64,000 nt of DNA, from positions 387,128,049 to 387,192,048 of the forward strand of contig CM019064.1 of the NCBI GenBank assembly GCA_009667805.1, given 5' to 3'. This document shows positions 34,726 to 47,151 of the stretch, one piece after another; within the stretch, counting starts at the first letter, position 1; the number at the start of each line of letters is the position of its first letter. The translations under genes and the position numbers were made by a program. The notes under the pieces are model-generated. The model did no database searches, had not been told where the DNA came from, and saw only the letters and a program-made list of their open reading frames with translations. This DNA is from Leptobrachium leishanense (taxonomy: Eukaryota; Chordata; Amphibia; Anura; Megophryidae).

Positions 34726-35570
34726 TAGGGACATTGTGAGTTATAGTTCACTGTGTTGTTGTGGCATAGCCGTACAATACAGTCAACCCTCCGCACCTGG
34801 AGGCCGTGCTGCAAGAACAAGTCACAGAGGTAGAAAAGTGGCTTGCAGATAACAAACTTTTTTTTTTTTAATACTGACAAAACCGTAACAATGCTCTTTG
34901 GAAAAGCTCCTAAACTACATAAATTGCGAAATCCCCATCTACGTGTCAGGACAAAATCAAATGGCACACTGACCACAGTCACTTCTCTCAAATATCTAGG
35001 TATGTGGTTATACCCAAATCTATCCTTTGGCCCCCACATCACAAAACTGTCATCTGAACTTTACCCTAAACTAGGTGCCCTGTACAGAAACAAATCCTGC
35101 CTGAGCCCCGCGGTAAGAAAGCAGATTGTACAACAAATGCTTATGCCGGCTATTGATTACAGAGATGTAGTGTATGCAGCTGCCCTGCAAACACACCTCC
35201 AGAAACTTACTACATTTTATAACTCATTCTGCCGCTTTGTGCTACAATGTAACTACATGACCCACCATTGTGACATGTTAAAAGAACTAAACTAGCCATC
35301 GCTGGAATCTAGACGCACTCTTCACCTTTCCAACCTGGTGTTTAAGAGATTTTCTGGGAAGCTACCACCCTACCTGAATAGGCTGCTTCCCCTAGCAGTT
35401 CCCTCATCCTATAACCTCTGATCCAGGACCACCACCTTACTTGCAATACTACAATACAAAAAGAAAGTGGCTCGATCCTCATTTTCCTACAGAGCACCAC
35501 AATTATGGAATAACCTCCCAGACACCATCAAATCTTCCCCCAGTCTTAAGTCACTCAAGAGCTCCCTATT
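34726..35570 (+). mobile_element. LINE reverse-transcriptase C-terminal fragment
   Basis: The longest frame (34843-35295) has TDKTVTMLFG and LKYLGMWLYPNLSFGPHI, as in the thumb region of jockey-group (CR1/L2/Rex-like) LINEs. Beyond 35295 the frame is broken but continues with SYRAPQLWNNLPD-like sequence to about 35560. Truncated and dead. Confidence 0.7.
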
Positions 35571-36797
35571 AACCCCTTAGTGATCAGGCGGTTTTATACA
35601 AATCCGTCCTTTAGTGACCGCTGCTGTTTTTACGTTTCTGCGCTGTTAGTGTTTAGGTAAAATTTTTCTCTTACTCGTTTATTCAACCCTTACTCGTTTA
35701 TTCAACCCACACATATTATACACCGTTTTTCCCGCCATTAAATGGACTTTCTAGAAATACCATTATTTCCATCATATCGAATAATTTACTATAAAAAAAA
35801 TATGAAATATGATGAAATTTATTTATTTATAAAGGATTTTACCAGGAAGGATACATTGAGATTTCTCTCGTTTTCAAGTATGTCCTGGGTTCGAGAACAT
35901 TGAGTGGTTACAGAAATACAAAATAGTAAAATGCAAGATATTAACACAAGACCAAATACACAGAAAAATAAATATGTAGGAAATAGTCATTATGTTTCAT
36001 GTTTACAGGTGCATTCTGTGTTTAGGAATGCTAATAGGGAGCTCTTAAGTGACTTTAGACTGAGGGAAGATTTGATGGCGTCTGGGAGATTATTCCATAA
36101 TTGTGGTGCTCTGTAGGAAAATGAGGATCGAGCCACTTTCTTTTTGTATTGTGGTATTGCAAGTAAGGTGCAGCTCCTGCACATAGTAACTATATTACTT
36201 ACATATTTATTTTCTATGTTAATCTGTATATTTGTGGGGTTTTTTAATATCTTGCCTTTTATTACTTTGTATTTCTGTAACGACTGCAAAATTTCAGTGT
36301 TGTTGAACCCTGGACATACTTGAAAACGAGAGAAATCTCAATGTATCCTTCCTGGTAAAATACTTTGCAAATAAATAAATAAACCCTTAAATCACATTTT
36401 CAATAATAATACAGTAAAAAATACAGTTAAGAATGTCTGGGAATATTTGCAATGTATTTCGTACTATATTAACCTATATGACAGGGAGATGTTGCCATCT
36501 ACTGGCCAAATAGGTTTACTTCAGGTAGTACTGCATTTACAATAGCTGTCAGCTGGAGAATGTCCAATCTGTCAGGGGACATTTCCCAGCCGACGTTAAC
36601 CAGTTTTATTATATTTAGGGCATTATGACCACAGGGTTAAAACTCTGGAGCCCAACAGCAAAATTAATTTGTTTGCAACAAACAAATTTAATTGTCAATC
36701 ATACAGCACAGCCCCAGATCGTGTTAACATGATCTCGGGCTGCCGAATCTGCCACCACTGATCATGTATACACAATCACTGTAGTGAAGTGGTTACA
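35571..36797. mobile_element. TTAA-type DNA element with LINE fragment inside
   Basis: Starts TTAACCCCTTAGTGATCAGG and ends GTAGTGAAGTGGTTA. 36395-36797 follows the same sequence as the right part of the element at 373-1627, so it is the same family. Inside, 35820-36385 holds the 3' end of a LINE on the minus strand. Inverted copies of its tail (ACCAGGAAGGATACATTGAG) occur at both edges of that piece. Confidence 0.55.
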
Positions 36798-37498
36798 GAT
36801 GTAACAAGTATAAGTGCTTCTATTATCACATGTTTGCAGCAAAGGTGTTTTCCCGTCAACTGAGGCTCACAACTTTAAGGTCGAAGAGCTGCTCTTGTAT
36901 CTCAGAAACCACATCTTGCTCAGCTATTTGTTAATACTGTGTGTGGCAGGGACGTGCAGTCAGGGGAGGCAGAGCCATTCCAGTAAACTAATGTGCTCAT
37001 TGTGCTGTAATAACATGTGTGTATATTTAAACGGTAAATAAAATGTTATTTACTGAAAAAAGTTCTCATACTCACCTCTCCACGCTCCCTCGCTGCTTCT
37101 CTGTCCTCCACTTTTTTCCCCCTGCACTTTCAGTTTGCCGGCTGCTGTGTGTGTGTGTGATTCACTACACAGACAACACAGACAGCAGGGGCAGCACTGT
37201 GCCAGCCTAGCCTACGCAAATTGCGCAGCTGAATGCTACACTAATTGCGTAGCTCAAGCTGGCTTTGCTTCCTGGTTCTACGCTCTTCAGTGCCTCCAGA
37301 GGCACTGATAGCAATTGAAAGCTTGAGCCAATAGGAAAGCTCCATTGGTCTCAAGCACTTCTTTTTTTTAAAAAAATGCCCCCATGGGAGGCAGAGCTCC
37401 CCGTGGATTGATTGACGCAGGACAATCATGTGACTGTCCTCATCAGTCGTGGGGGGGCAGGCAGAGCTCAGCAATCGGCATGTGTGTATATCTATTAG
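36798..37498. other. No gene seen
   Basis: Mixed sequence with a short GT run near 37147. No coding frame with recognisable features. Confidence 0.5.
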
Positions 37499-37745
37499 TC
37501 AGTATTGTAAGTGCATGCTCTTAGAAGTAAAAACCTATAGTCAGTATTGTAAGTGCATGCTCTTAGAAGTAAAAACCTATATGCAAACTTTATTTGTAAG
37601 AGTTGTAATAGCGCCCTCTATTAGTCAGTATTGTAAGTGCATGCTCTTAGAACATTAAAAACCTATATGCAAACTTTGTTTGTAAGAGTTGTAATAGCGC
37701 CCTCTATTAGTCAGTATTGTAAGTGCATGCTCTTAGAACTGTAAA
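37499..37745. repeat. Tandem repeat, 42- to 86-bp units
   Basis: Four units start TCAGTATTGTAAGTGCATGC at 37499, 37541, 37625 and 37711. The first unit is shortened; units two and three end in TAATAGCGCCCTCTATTAG. Confidence 0.9.
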
Positions 37746-39195
37746 AAAAATGCGAACTTTACTTTATAAGTAGTGAAACTCTATTCTTCTATATAACGAT
37801 AATCAAATGTGTAAATTGTGACTGCGTAACCCTGTGTATATCTGGCTCTGATACTAGCCAGTGCCTCACCAGCCACTGACCTCATCGCACGTCACTGTGT
37901 GGTGACTTATGAGTTTGGTGACAAATGGTGTTAATTGTGCAATTTTAAATCTTTTATTTTGAAGAAAACAAGCCATTTTGTGGAGCGTGGGGTCCCACCA
38001 GTACCTTTTTGGAAGCTCACAAACCAATTTGTAAAATCTGCATTCATGAGCTCCTATACTAATAACGGGCAAGATCGTGTGCATGTCCTCACCTAAAACA
38101 AAATGTCCTCCCATCCTGAGTGTGACTAATGAATAGAAAGAGGAAGGGAAAAGGTGCTACATAAAGTCATAAAGTACGCATTAAGAAGCACTATGATACA
38201 GGTCAAATGGGAGGGGACGGCCACACACCGCATATGTTTAAAGGAACACTACTATTAACATAAACAGTAACTAGATTACTTGTGCATTACAAATAAAAAC
38301 CACATTAGAAACACATTATAAACACATTATGAAACACAAGCTGTTGTTTTTTTTTCTTTGTTTAAAGTAATTACATATAAAAAAGAAAATATGAAATTAG
38401 TTTTTTATTTCCTGTTTCCGTTTTGTGGATTTTTCCCATGAAGCAACACTTACCCAAATCTGTGCAAAAGTTTTTTCTTTACAGCTGTGGTATAGCTTAC
38501 ACATATATATATATACAGCTTTAAGACCCTTACCACCTGGCACCTCCCAGCATGAAGGCGGTCCTTAACACTGGTCGGCATAGCATGCCCTGCAGGCACA
38601 AAGCCCACTTTCTACCCACAGGCTGAGCACCTCATTGGGTGCCACAGAACCTCCTGAGTTAAGACTGTCGCACAGCAGCTGTTGACGTGCTCAGTACACC
38701 CGAAAGGGAGGCGAGGCGGGGGCATACATAGTGTGTAAATGGAGTGTGTAATGACAGCCTGTGCATTTAGACCCTCCCACCATGAGGACAGCATAGCATG
38801 CCCTGCAGCTGGAAGGAGTTAAGAGGCAATGAAGTGGAGGAGTGAATATTTAGATCAGGCTGCAGGGGTCTAATGTGTTGCTGACACAAGAGTTGACTGG
38901 CAGCTAAATGAGATATGACGGGGAGGTTAGAAAAATTATTATCGACCCCCTGAAGATGTCCTTTGTATACATATATAAATAAATAAATAGCTACCGACTC
39001 CTTGTTGTGGTAAAATTGAAAAGGATTTTAATCCACAGTGGGCAGGAAAAGACAATGTTTCGACACAATGGTCTTTGTCATGTCTGAATACATAATGCTA
39101 AACACACACATATATATATATATAGAGAGAGAGAGAAAACAGCAATGTAATCAGTGACACAATTGCTCATTGATAGAAAAAACCTGTGATACAAT
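37746..39195. other. No gene seen
   Basis: 38236 carries a lone TTTAAAGGAACACT end of a T2-like MITE. 38520-38820 has two AGCATAGCATGCCCTGCAG copies. A degenerate hammerhead-like motif lies at 39051-39084, and an (AT)n(AG)n run at about 39110-39135. Confidence 0.5.
39051..39084 (-). repeat. Degenerate hammerhead-like motif
   Basis: Read on the minus strand: ATGACAAAGAC, a short loop, GTCGAAACATTGTC. It has the order of the motif at 3494 and 21697, but the CUGAUGA core is lost. Confidence 0.3.
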
Positions 39196-39198
39196 TAA

Positions 39199-39517
39199 GG
39201 CTGGGGGCACACGAGGCGTCTTCTTGTGCGCACTAGCGTGCGTTACCGGCGCAGCGTTGTGATGCTGCGGACGGAGCAGGTCACATGCTTGCGAACACGC
39301 ACTTAGTGCACGCGTAGCATGCGTGCACCTAGAGATCATCACTGTCGATGCGCTAGGATGCGCGTCGACGGGGCTGCAAAGCGCGATCCTCCATAGGAGG
39401 ATCGCAGTTTGCAGCCTTGTGGAGGGGGGCAGGTGGGCATTGACGGGGGCCAGTGCATTAATGTTTTCTTTAACACACGCTAGTGCGTTAAAGAAAACGC
39501 CTATTGTGCCCCCGGCC
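39199..39517. mobile_element. PIF/Harbinger-like MITE, member 4
   Basis: Ends GGCTGGGGGCACA and TGTGCCCCCGGCC with TAA on both sides. Shares its inner hairpin with the element at 32099. Confidence 0.8.
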
Positions 39518-40690
39518 TAAGACATCCTTAGTGAACTCCTCCATCTCTTATTCAATCACCTGTTCTAGAAGGAGCAGGTGTCAGTGTTATATGTATAGCA
39601 AAAAATGATTAAAAACAATGGACACCAAAAGTATAGTATTAATATAATAATGCAATATAATCATCATTACCTAATTGTGGTATTGTGGAAGGACACAATA
39701 AGGACATACCACAATTTGGTAGCACTTGCTGCCACCAAAGGCACAATATTTGGGTGCACTGACGCATATATTACCAGATTTATATCATTTTAATATTGGA
39801 CTGCATGGTCCAACCCTGCACTCTTCCACAATACCACAAAAGGGTTACGGTGTGAAGGCACTGTTGCCGACACTAAAGGCCAAATTTTAAAGCACCTATT
39901 GTTACTTTCATCCAAAGCCTGCATAAGTTTCACCATAATTTAACCAAAAAATCACTAAACTTGTTCTGCGTGTCCTAAAATGTCTTTTCATACAGGCTGC
40001 CGCCCCAAGCAGTTGTTTATGAATAGGTTAAAGGAAAACCATTTACCGGCATTTGACATGTAATTTTTTTGTTTTTAAATGTTTCTATACATCCGACAAA
40101 TCCGCCACATCACGGGCAGGAATTTTTTGTTTTTATTTGCTGTTCCTTTAAAAACGTATTTTTTTTACTTTTTGTCCTTGTTTCCTGTCCCCCAGGGCAC
40201 TACCCAGACCCCAATATACCTTTTATGGCAAATATCTTGCATATATGCCCTCTTGGAGGGCACTCTAAAAATCTAACTTTTGAGTCCCATTGACTTGCAT
40301 TGAGTTCGGTTCGTGTTCGAGTTCGAACTAAAACTTTTGAAATTGTTCGAGTTCGAATGCGAACTGAACACGGGGGTGTTCGGCTCATCCCTAATGACAG
40401 TCACTGCAGTGATACATTATCCATTGTTCAGTAATACAATGTAGATAGAGTAACGTCGTCAACTTAAAGATAGCATATAATGTACTGTATAGTCCTCATA
40501 TTAATTAGAAATCCCTGGGGACGGCAAAGAAAAGAAAAAAGAAAAAGAGAAGAAAAAAAACGAAATGGAAAAATAAAATCAACGCACAAAAAAAGAAAAG
40601 AAAAAAGAAGAAAAGAAAAGGAAAAGAGAAAAAAAAAGGGAAACTGGGTCATGTGCGCTACTAGCTCAAATAAACATCATAATATTTCAG
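39518..40690. other. No gene; polypurine tract and MITE end
   Basis: 40278-40394 is rich in TTCGAGTTCGAA-like palindromes and ends GTTCGGCTCATCCCTAA, as in small frog repeats. 40526-40640 is almost pure A/G and, read on the minus strand, is probably the pyrimidine-rich 3' UTR of the LINE that follows (the plus-strand LINE has a similar tract near 45735). Confidence 0.5.
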
Positions 40691-42033
40691 TGTGTAATCC
40701 AATATAACATTTTGTGGGGGTCACACCATTGGGGGAAACAGAGGGGGTGAATGCTGATGCCTAGAGGACTTGTCCAGTGGGATTAAAGCTTTCGCTGCAC
40801 TGAATAGGTATATCGCTAGCGACTTAATATAACTATTAGGAGACATTGGGACCACGTGAAGGAGGGCGGCTTGCGGTGTAAACGGTATGTCCAGTGAGGT
40901 GATCTCTTTAATGTATGTAAACACTACTTCCCAGTAGGGTACTATGACCGGACAGTCCCACCAAATATGTACAAAAGTTCCTTTCGATACCCCGCATCTC
41001 CAGCAAGCTGGGGATACCCCCGGGTACATCAATGCTAATCTACCAGGGATAAGATACCAATGTGATAGAAGTTTATAGTTCATTTCTTGAACTTTCAGGT
41101 CTGTAGAAGAGTGGAAGGTGATTTATCTAGCCACTTGTTCTCAGCTAGGGAAGGGGGCGTCTCAATATCCCATTTCTCAGTGAAAGGGGGTAAGTCAGGG
41201 TATTCTGCAGTCATCAGGAGGGCATAGATTAAGGAAAGGAGATGGGGAAGAGGGGGGACAGTAGTACAAAGACGTTCAAATGGGGATAGGGCTATTCTAT
41301 ACGGTTGACGGGCTATCAAGCTAATTCAAAAGTGTTTGAGTTGAAGGTAGCGATATGCATCTAAAGAAGAGGGTACCCAGTGAGGCACCAACTGCTGAAG
41401 AGGCGCAAGCGACTCCTCGGTAACGCATAGTTGGATTGGCAGGTAAGGGCCGTCATAAGTGATATCTAGGAAAGTGGACAACAGGCCAGGTGGAAAGTCA
41501 GGGTTGCTGGTCACACGAGTAAGAGGAGATGGCATTGGAGATAGACCTAGTCGATTACGGTAACGTCACCATGGTCTCAAAGTCGGGCTGATCGTTGGGT
41601 GGGATGATGGGCAGATAGTTGAGTGGGGAGCCGTTTGCCAGGGTGCCGAGACAATAGGGGCTCGAAGGAATTTTTTTCCAGCGGGACCCACAATTTATGG
41701 GAAGGGGACATAGACCAGTCCGACAGGCGAAGAAGCAGTGCCGCCACATAATAATATTCCATATGAGGTGTACTCAGTCCTCCTCGAGACTTAGGACATG
41801 TCAGTAAGTTAAAGGCTATTCTAGGGCGCTTCCCGGCCCAAATGAACTCGCCAAACTTACTTCGAAGTTTGCTAAAAAAGGAAGGGGGGATGTGGATAGG
41901 AAGGGTTTGGAACAGGTAAAGGAATTTAGGCAATATTGACATCTTAATTATGTTAATCCTACCAAACCCAAAAAATTGGGGTTTGTCCCACGCTTGCAAG
42001 TCACGCCTCACCTTATTTAAAAGAGGGTCAAAA
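40691..42033 (-). mobile_element. Host Tx1/L1-like LINE, ORF2 C-terminal part
   Basis: 42033-41577 reads openly (NFDPLLNKVRRDLQAW, FGRINIIKMSILPKFLYLF, FIWAGKRPRI). Then frames change near 41560 and 41090. The last piece has the zinc-finger-like CWRCG...HIWWDCP motif typical of Tx1/L1 C-termini. The 3' boundary is uncertain. Confidence 0.82.
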
Positions 42034-42686
42034 TTAAAGGAACACTCCAGGCTGAAAATCACCCCCCCCTTTTTTTACATTATATTAAACCTATTGCCCT
42101 AACTAGTCATTCAGTATTTTTTTTTAATGTTATACTTACCCTAAAAACGACACTTTTCCAACGGCGTTTTTTTTTTTTTACTCACCTCCCTCCTCTTCCG
42201 CTCCAGTCGTGGTAAACTTGAAACTTGGCTAAAGGTTTACGTGCAAAGCGTGCATGCGCGCCTATCACGTAAACCAGCCAATCAGCAGGCTTCCTCACAG
42301 AATCCTGCTCATTCAACCGCGCATGCGCGTTGCAGTGCGCGTTCACGAGTGGCGAGGTGAGCTGAAGTTCACCCCGCCTGCTTGTCTAAAAACTCTTAGG
42401 CGGAGGAGAAGGAGGAGGAGGCAGTGGCTCCAGCTCCTTCTCCTGCGCGTTCCCGCGACTCTGTCGGAGTGGTGGGACGTCATCCCAGCTTTGCTAAGAG
42501 TTCCACGCAGGACCTTGAAACCTGATCGGCTGATTGACAGCTGGGAGGGTGGAGTAAAGTCCATCGCTTCTCTCAGCAATATCAGCCGATCAGGAAAACG
42601 TAGAAGGGGGGAAAAATGGGATACTTCAGGCAATATGACCACCTTAAAAAACTGAGGTGGTCATATTGCCTGGAGTATCCCTTTAA
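42034..42686. mobile_element. TTAAAGG-type (T2-like) MITE in the host LINE
   Basis: Left end TTAAAGGAACACTCCAGGC, right end GCCTGGAGTATCCCTTTAA, 17 of 19 positions complementary. The reading frame of the LINE resumes on the other side. A GGA-rich stretch lies near 42400. Non-coding. Confidence 0.85.
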
Positions 42687-43236
42687 GGGTATAGAGTAAA
42701 GATAGATCAGAGGGGAGCCGAAGACCTAAATACGAGAGGGCCTCTGTGGTCCAAGAAAAGGGGGAGAGGGATTGAATTCGAGTGCGAGTAGCGTCAGGGA
42801 TACCCACTCCCTGCAAAAACGCCTGGAGAGACTTCAGGGGATCAGTTAGTGAGAGCAAAATGTCGTCCGCAAAGGCAAACATCTTATAATCGTGTAGTGG
42901 CGTAACATGACCTTTAATGCGGTCATCATCCCGTAGTCTCTGGAGGAAGGGCTCTAAAGTAAGGATAAACAGTAGGGGAGAGAGTGGGCATCCCTGGCGC
43001 GTACCATTGCGGACTGGAATCAGGTCTGAGAGAGAGCCATTCACTCGGAGATGGGCAGTTGGATTACCATAGAGGGCTGAAACCCAGTTCAGCCATCTGG
43101 GTCCCAGACCCAGTTTTGTTAGGACAGCTAACAGAAAGGACCAGTCCACTCGGACAAACGCCTTCTCGGTGTCAACCAGGAGAAATAACGTGGGGGTAGA
43201 GTTACAGTGGGCCATGTGGATAAGCTTGATGGCCCT
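42687..43236 (-). mobile_element. Host LINE, reverse-transcriptase palm
   Basis: Open frame with FLLVDTEKAFVRVDWSFL, RVNGSLSDLIPVRNGTRQGC, PLSPLLF and the catalytic FADD (MFAFADDILLS). Confidence 0.88.
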
Positions 43237-46046
43237 GTTAGCTGTGTACAATTCCATGCTCTCTGGGGGGGGAGTTTCATACCTCATCTCTGGCGGCGAC
43301 GATCTCCCTGATTCCAAAACCAGGTAAAGACCCTCTGTTACCCTCCAGCTATCGTCCCATATCCCTTCTCAACACCGATGTTAAAATCCTGGCACGAATA
43401 CTAGCCACAGGTTTGCAACGACATCTGCCCTCATTGATCGATTCTGACCAGGTGGGATTTATTCCGGGAAGAGAGGTGAAAGAAGCTACCACTAGAGTGC
43501 TGAATGCCATTTTATTGGCTCAACGAAATGAAAACCCTTTTATTTTGTTATCCACAGATGCTGAGAAAACATTTGATCAAGTTTTATGGCCCTATCTCAT
43601 GCGAGTCTTACAACGGTTTGGCTTAGGACATGGTTTTCTCAAATGGATATCTTCACTCTACTCTTCCCCAACGGCTAGAGTACGGGTCAACGGGGCATTG
43701 ACGCCGAGTTTTCCCATTCTGAACGGCACTAGGCAGGGATGCCTGTTATCCCCCTTGCATTTTGCCTTATTGCTGGAGCCCTTATGGGCTTCTATACGAT
43801 CTAATTCTGAGATCATTGGTCTGGAGGGGAAACGGCATCGTCATAAGGTGTCCGCTTATACACCTCCTTGCCTGCTGTGGTTCAAGAACTGAAGAAATTT
43901 GGAGAGGTTGCGGGGCTGGCAATTAATGAGGACAAATCGGAGATATTAAATATCTCCATGTCTCGGACCGAGAGGTTTGTTCTTAAAAAACGATTTAAAT
44001 TTCGGTGGTGTAAAGAACAAATTAAATACCTTGGAATCTGGCTCTCCGTAGACATTTCCCATGTTCCCTCACTGAATTTTGACCCCCTTTTGAAGGATAT
44101 CAAACGTGATACCATGGAATGGTCCACCAGAAAGCTATCCTGGTTGGGCAGGGTGGGGGTTTTAAAAATGAAACGTCCTCCCTCGGATCCTATACCTACT
44201 GCAAACAATTCCTCTTGCCATCCCTGCTGAGATCTTCCGTACACTTCCTAGCTATTTCCTCACTTTTATTTGGACGAGTGCCAGACCTCGCTTGAAATTT
44301 GCCACAATGTGCAGACCTACTTCTATGGGCGGACTAGCCCTGCCTGACATTCGCTTATATTATTTTGCGACTCAGCTAACCAGAATCCTTGATTGGATGG
44401 ATCCGTAACCCACACACAAATGGCTCGATCTGGAAACTCTTCTTGCAAGCAGCCCTTTATGGATCTTACCCTGGTTGCTTCCGGATCAATTGTCACCCCT
44501 GTGTTGGCCAATACTCAAGGTAGCAAATACCGTCCGCGTATGGCACACACTTAGAATCCGATACTCACTGTCCTCCTTCCCAGCACCGTTGTTGCTGATA
44601 ACACACAACCCGGCATTCCCAGTGGGAGTTCGCCCTACTGTACGGACACAATTCACATCTCACCCAGGACTACTTGCTACGCATGTGCTAGATAAGGGTT
44701 AGTTTAAACAGATTCCCACGTCTGAGGAGGGCCACCCACCCTCCCTTCTGGATACCTTTAATTTTACGCAGATTTGTAATTTTCTACTTTCGCTCCCGAA
44801 CAGTACTAATCTCACCAGACCATTGACGCCCTTTGAGAAATTTTGTGCCTTGGGTATCTCGTTGTCGCATTGTCTCTCCACCTTATAGCACATCTTGCAA
44901 TCCACAGACACGGAATTACCGGCGTATGTGGGGAGATGGGACTCCATGCTGGGCATTTCCATTCCAGAACTTCACTGTGATAAAACCTTTGAACTGACAC
45001 GTCCCGGCACTGCCATTTCCAAATTGAAAGAAACGTCCTTTAAGATTGTAGTTCTGTGGTACACTACCCCATTATGGACTGCACGTTTTTGCCCAACTCA
45101 CTCTACTAACTGCTGGAGATGTCAACAACACCAGGGATCCTTTCTCCATATCTGGTGGAGTTGCTCCCTTCTCGTTCATTTTTGGGAGGCGGTCCAGACA
45201 CTGATTAAGCACACCACGGATGTAGAGCTGGATTTTACACCCAAGATTTTTCTTCTTGGACAACTGACTCTCTCTGTGAAATCTCTTAAGAAATCGGTGC
45301 TTCTCCGGATCCTGATGGCTGCTCGTATGCTTGTGCCACTTCATTGGAACTCGTCGGTCATACCTTCCGCACGGGATTTAGTCATGAAAGTTGAAACCAT
45401 CAGATCATTGAGACGGAGACGCTGTCTTCGGATCAGCGGTCTGGGACCGAGACTGACACATGGTACCACTGGAGCGCTTTCATCTCTTCCTCGCCATTTA
45501 AGGCCTGGTTAGGGACTGTTACTCTACATAAAAAGTTCTGTGACTGGACCGGCGCCCCTCTGTGCCCGGGGCTCAGTTGCACCCAATCTGGACAGGCTAC
45601 CTTTTGATCCTGTTTTCCTAGTTGTGATACTGCTGGACTGTTCCGCGTTCTCCTCTGGAGGCCTCCTACGAAATACTTCCTTTCCTTGTCTCCCCTCCTA
45701 TCAACGTTTCTCACATTTTGATTTAAACTCCCCCACCTTTTTTTTTTCTCTTTCTTTTTTTCTTTCTCTATTTTATTTTACTCTTGTTCTTCCTATTTCC
45801 TTGAACCTGATACGTAACTCCATAAGATCTGACTGCAGATGATTTGACAATGTCTTCTTTTGCATATCCTTTAATTTTGAACGGACTACATCTTATTTAC
45901 TGTATTTTGATACAAGTGCTTACTCGGTTTATCATGACTTTTGTTTTATATGTACTTTACACAAACATTTTGTCACTCAGATTTATTGTTCATTTGTTTT
46001 TATGTTGAAGTTTTTGCAATAAACTTTTTGAACAAAAACAAAAAGA
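43237..46046 (+). mobile_element. 5'-truncated Tx1/L1-like LINE inserted in the host LINE
   Basis: Begins inside the RT domain (TISLIPKPGKD follows at about 43287), continues with DQVGFIPGREV, NGTRQGCLLSPLHF and GLAINEDKSEI, and ends with the CWRCQQHQGSFLHIWWSC motif and a T/C-rich 3' UTR. A polyadenylation signal AATAAA near 46019 and an A-rich tail follow. TTGATGGCCCT at 43226-43236 and 46047-46057 is the target duplication. The FADD motif is lost (VSAYTPP stands in its place) and frames shift near 43860 and 44230, so it is dead. Confidence 0.85.
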
Positions 46047-46057
46047 TTGATGGCCCT

Positions 46058-46562
46058 CAGAGTATTATCCCTGGTTCCCCTAAGGGGGACAAATCCCACC
46101 TGATCGGGATGAATCAGATTGGGGAGTAGGGAGTTTAGTCTTCGAGCCAGCATCTTCGCCATAAGCTTAATATCGTTACTTATTAAGGAAATGGGTCTAT
46201 AATTAGAGCATAATAAAGGGTCTTTTCCTGGTTTAGGTATGAGTGAAATTGTCGCCCTGAGAGCCTCCGGGAGGAAACAATTCTCTGTTCCAATTGCATA
46301 AAAGGAGCGGAGAAGGTAGGGGCCCAAAGACCTCAGGAAGGTCCGATAATAAACAACCGAAAAGCAATCAGGACCTGGGCTCTTCCCTGAGGGAGTAGCT
46401 TTAAGAACCTCTTCCAGTTCTTCCATGGTGAAGGGTGCATCTAGGTTTTCAGCCTGCTCTGGGGTGATGGAGACATTCAGGGAGTTAGCCAAATAATCGG
46501 CCACAAGCCTAGGAGGGGGAGGAGAGTTTCTGATATAATAAAGAGCGTGATAATAGGCATGG
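46058..46562 (-). mobile_element. Host LINE, RT N-terminal part
   Basis: Open frame with HAYYHALYYIRNSPPPP, TPSGKSPGPDCFSVVYYR, ISLIPKPGKDPLLCSNYRPI and DQVGFVPLRGTRDN. The frame passes from the endonuclease part across the Gypsy insertion without a shift. Confidence 0.88.
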
Positions 46563-47136
46563 TGTAACATTGGAGGCTTCCAGCCTTTCCGGTGTGCTTG
46601 AAGGCAGCATGTCTGATGCTGCTCGCTCACCAACACCGGTTTAAATTGAAACAGCAGGGAGGTGGCTGCATGAGGCGCGGCTTGAGAGGGGGGCGCGGTC
46701 TGGTGAAGGTCTTTTAAAAACCAACAGTTCCTTCTAAGCAGTGCCAGATCTTGGTTATCCATACCTGAGCTCCTTGTACCTGAATTCTCTTGTGATTTAA
46801 CCTGTTATTGACCTCTGCTTGTTTTCTGACTATTCTGCCTTCCGTTGCCCTAGACTATTTTCTTGTACTACGCTCCTGCACTGATATCGACCCGGCTATT
46901 CCCTTTGACTATTCTATACTCTGTATTCCTCATTCTGGCTCGTCTGACTACCCCCGTGTTGCTGACCTGGTTTTGTATTACGACATTGTCTTTGATTAAC
47001 CCTTTCTGTCTAGCTAGTTTACCTGGCCAATTCTAAGGACCAGACAGTCCTTCTACGGCTACACTGTTGGTAGCTTTTGGGCTCTGTGGAGTGTTGGGCT
47101 TTAAGGACTGCATGGTGGGATCCGGGAACCATGACA
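46563..47136 (+). repeat. 5' LTR of Gypsy element 1
   Basis: 574 bp, TGTAACATTGG to ACCATGACA. Confidence 0.88.
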
Positions 47137-47151
47137 TTACGATCTGGCCAA

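Noticed and set aside
42254..42655. 133-residue frame with an Arg run
   Set aside because: Lies wholly inside the TTAAAGG-ended MITE; the Arg run comes from a GGA/AGG purine tract.
45983..46129. Short plus-strand frame over the LINE tail
   Set aside because: Covers the 3' UTR and A-tail of the plus-strand LINE and the start of the host LINE; not coding.
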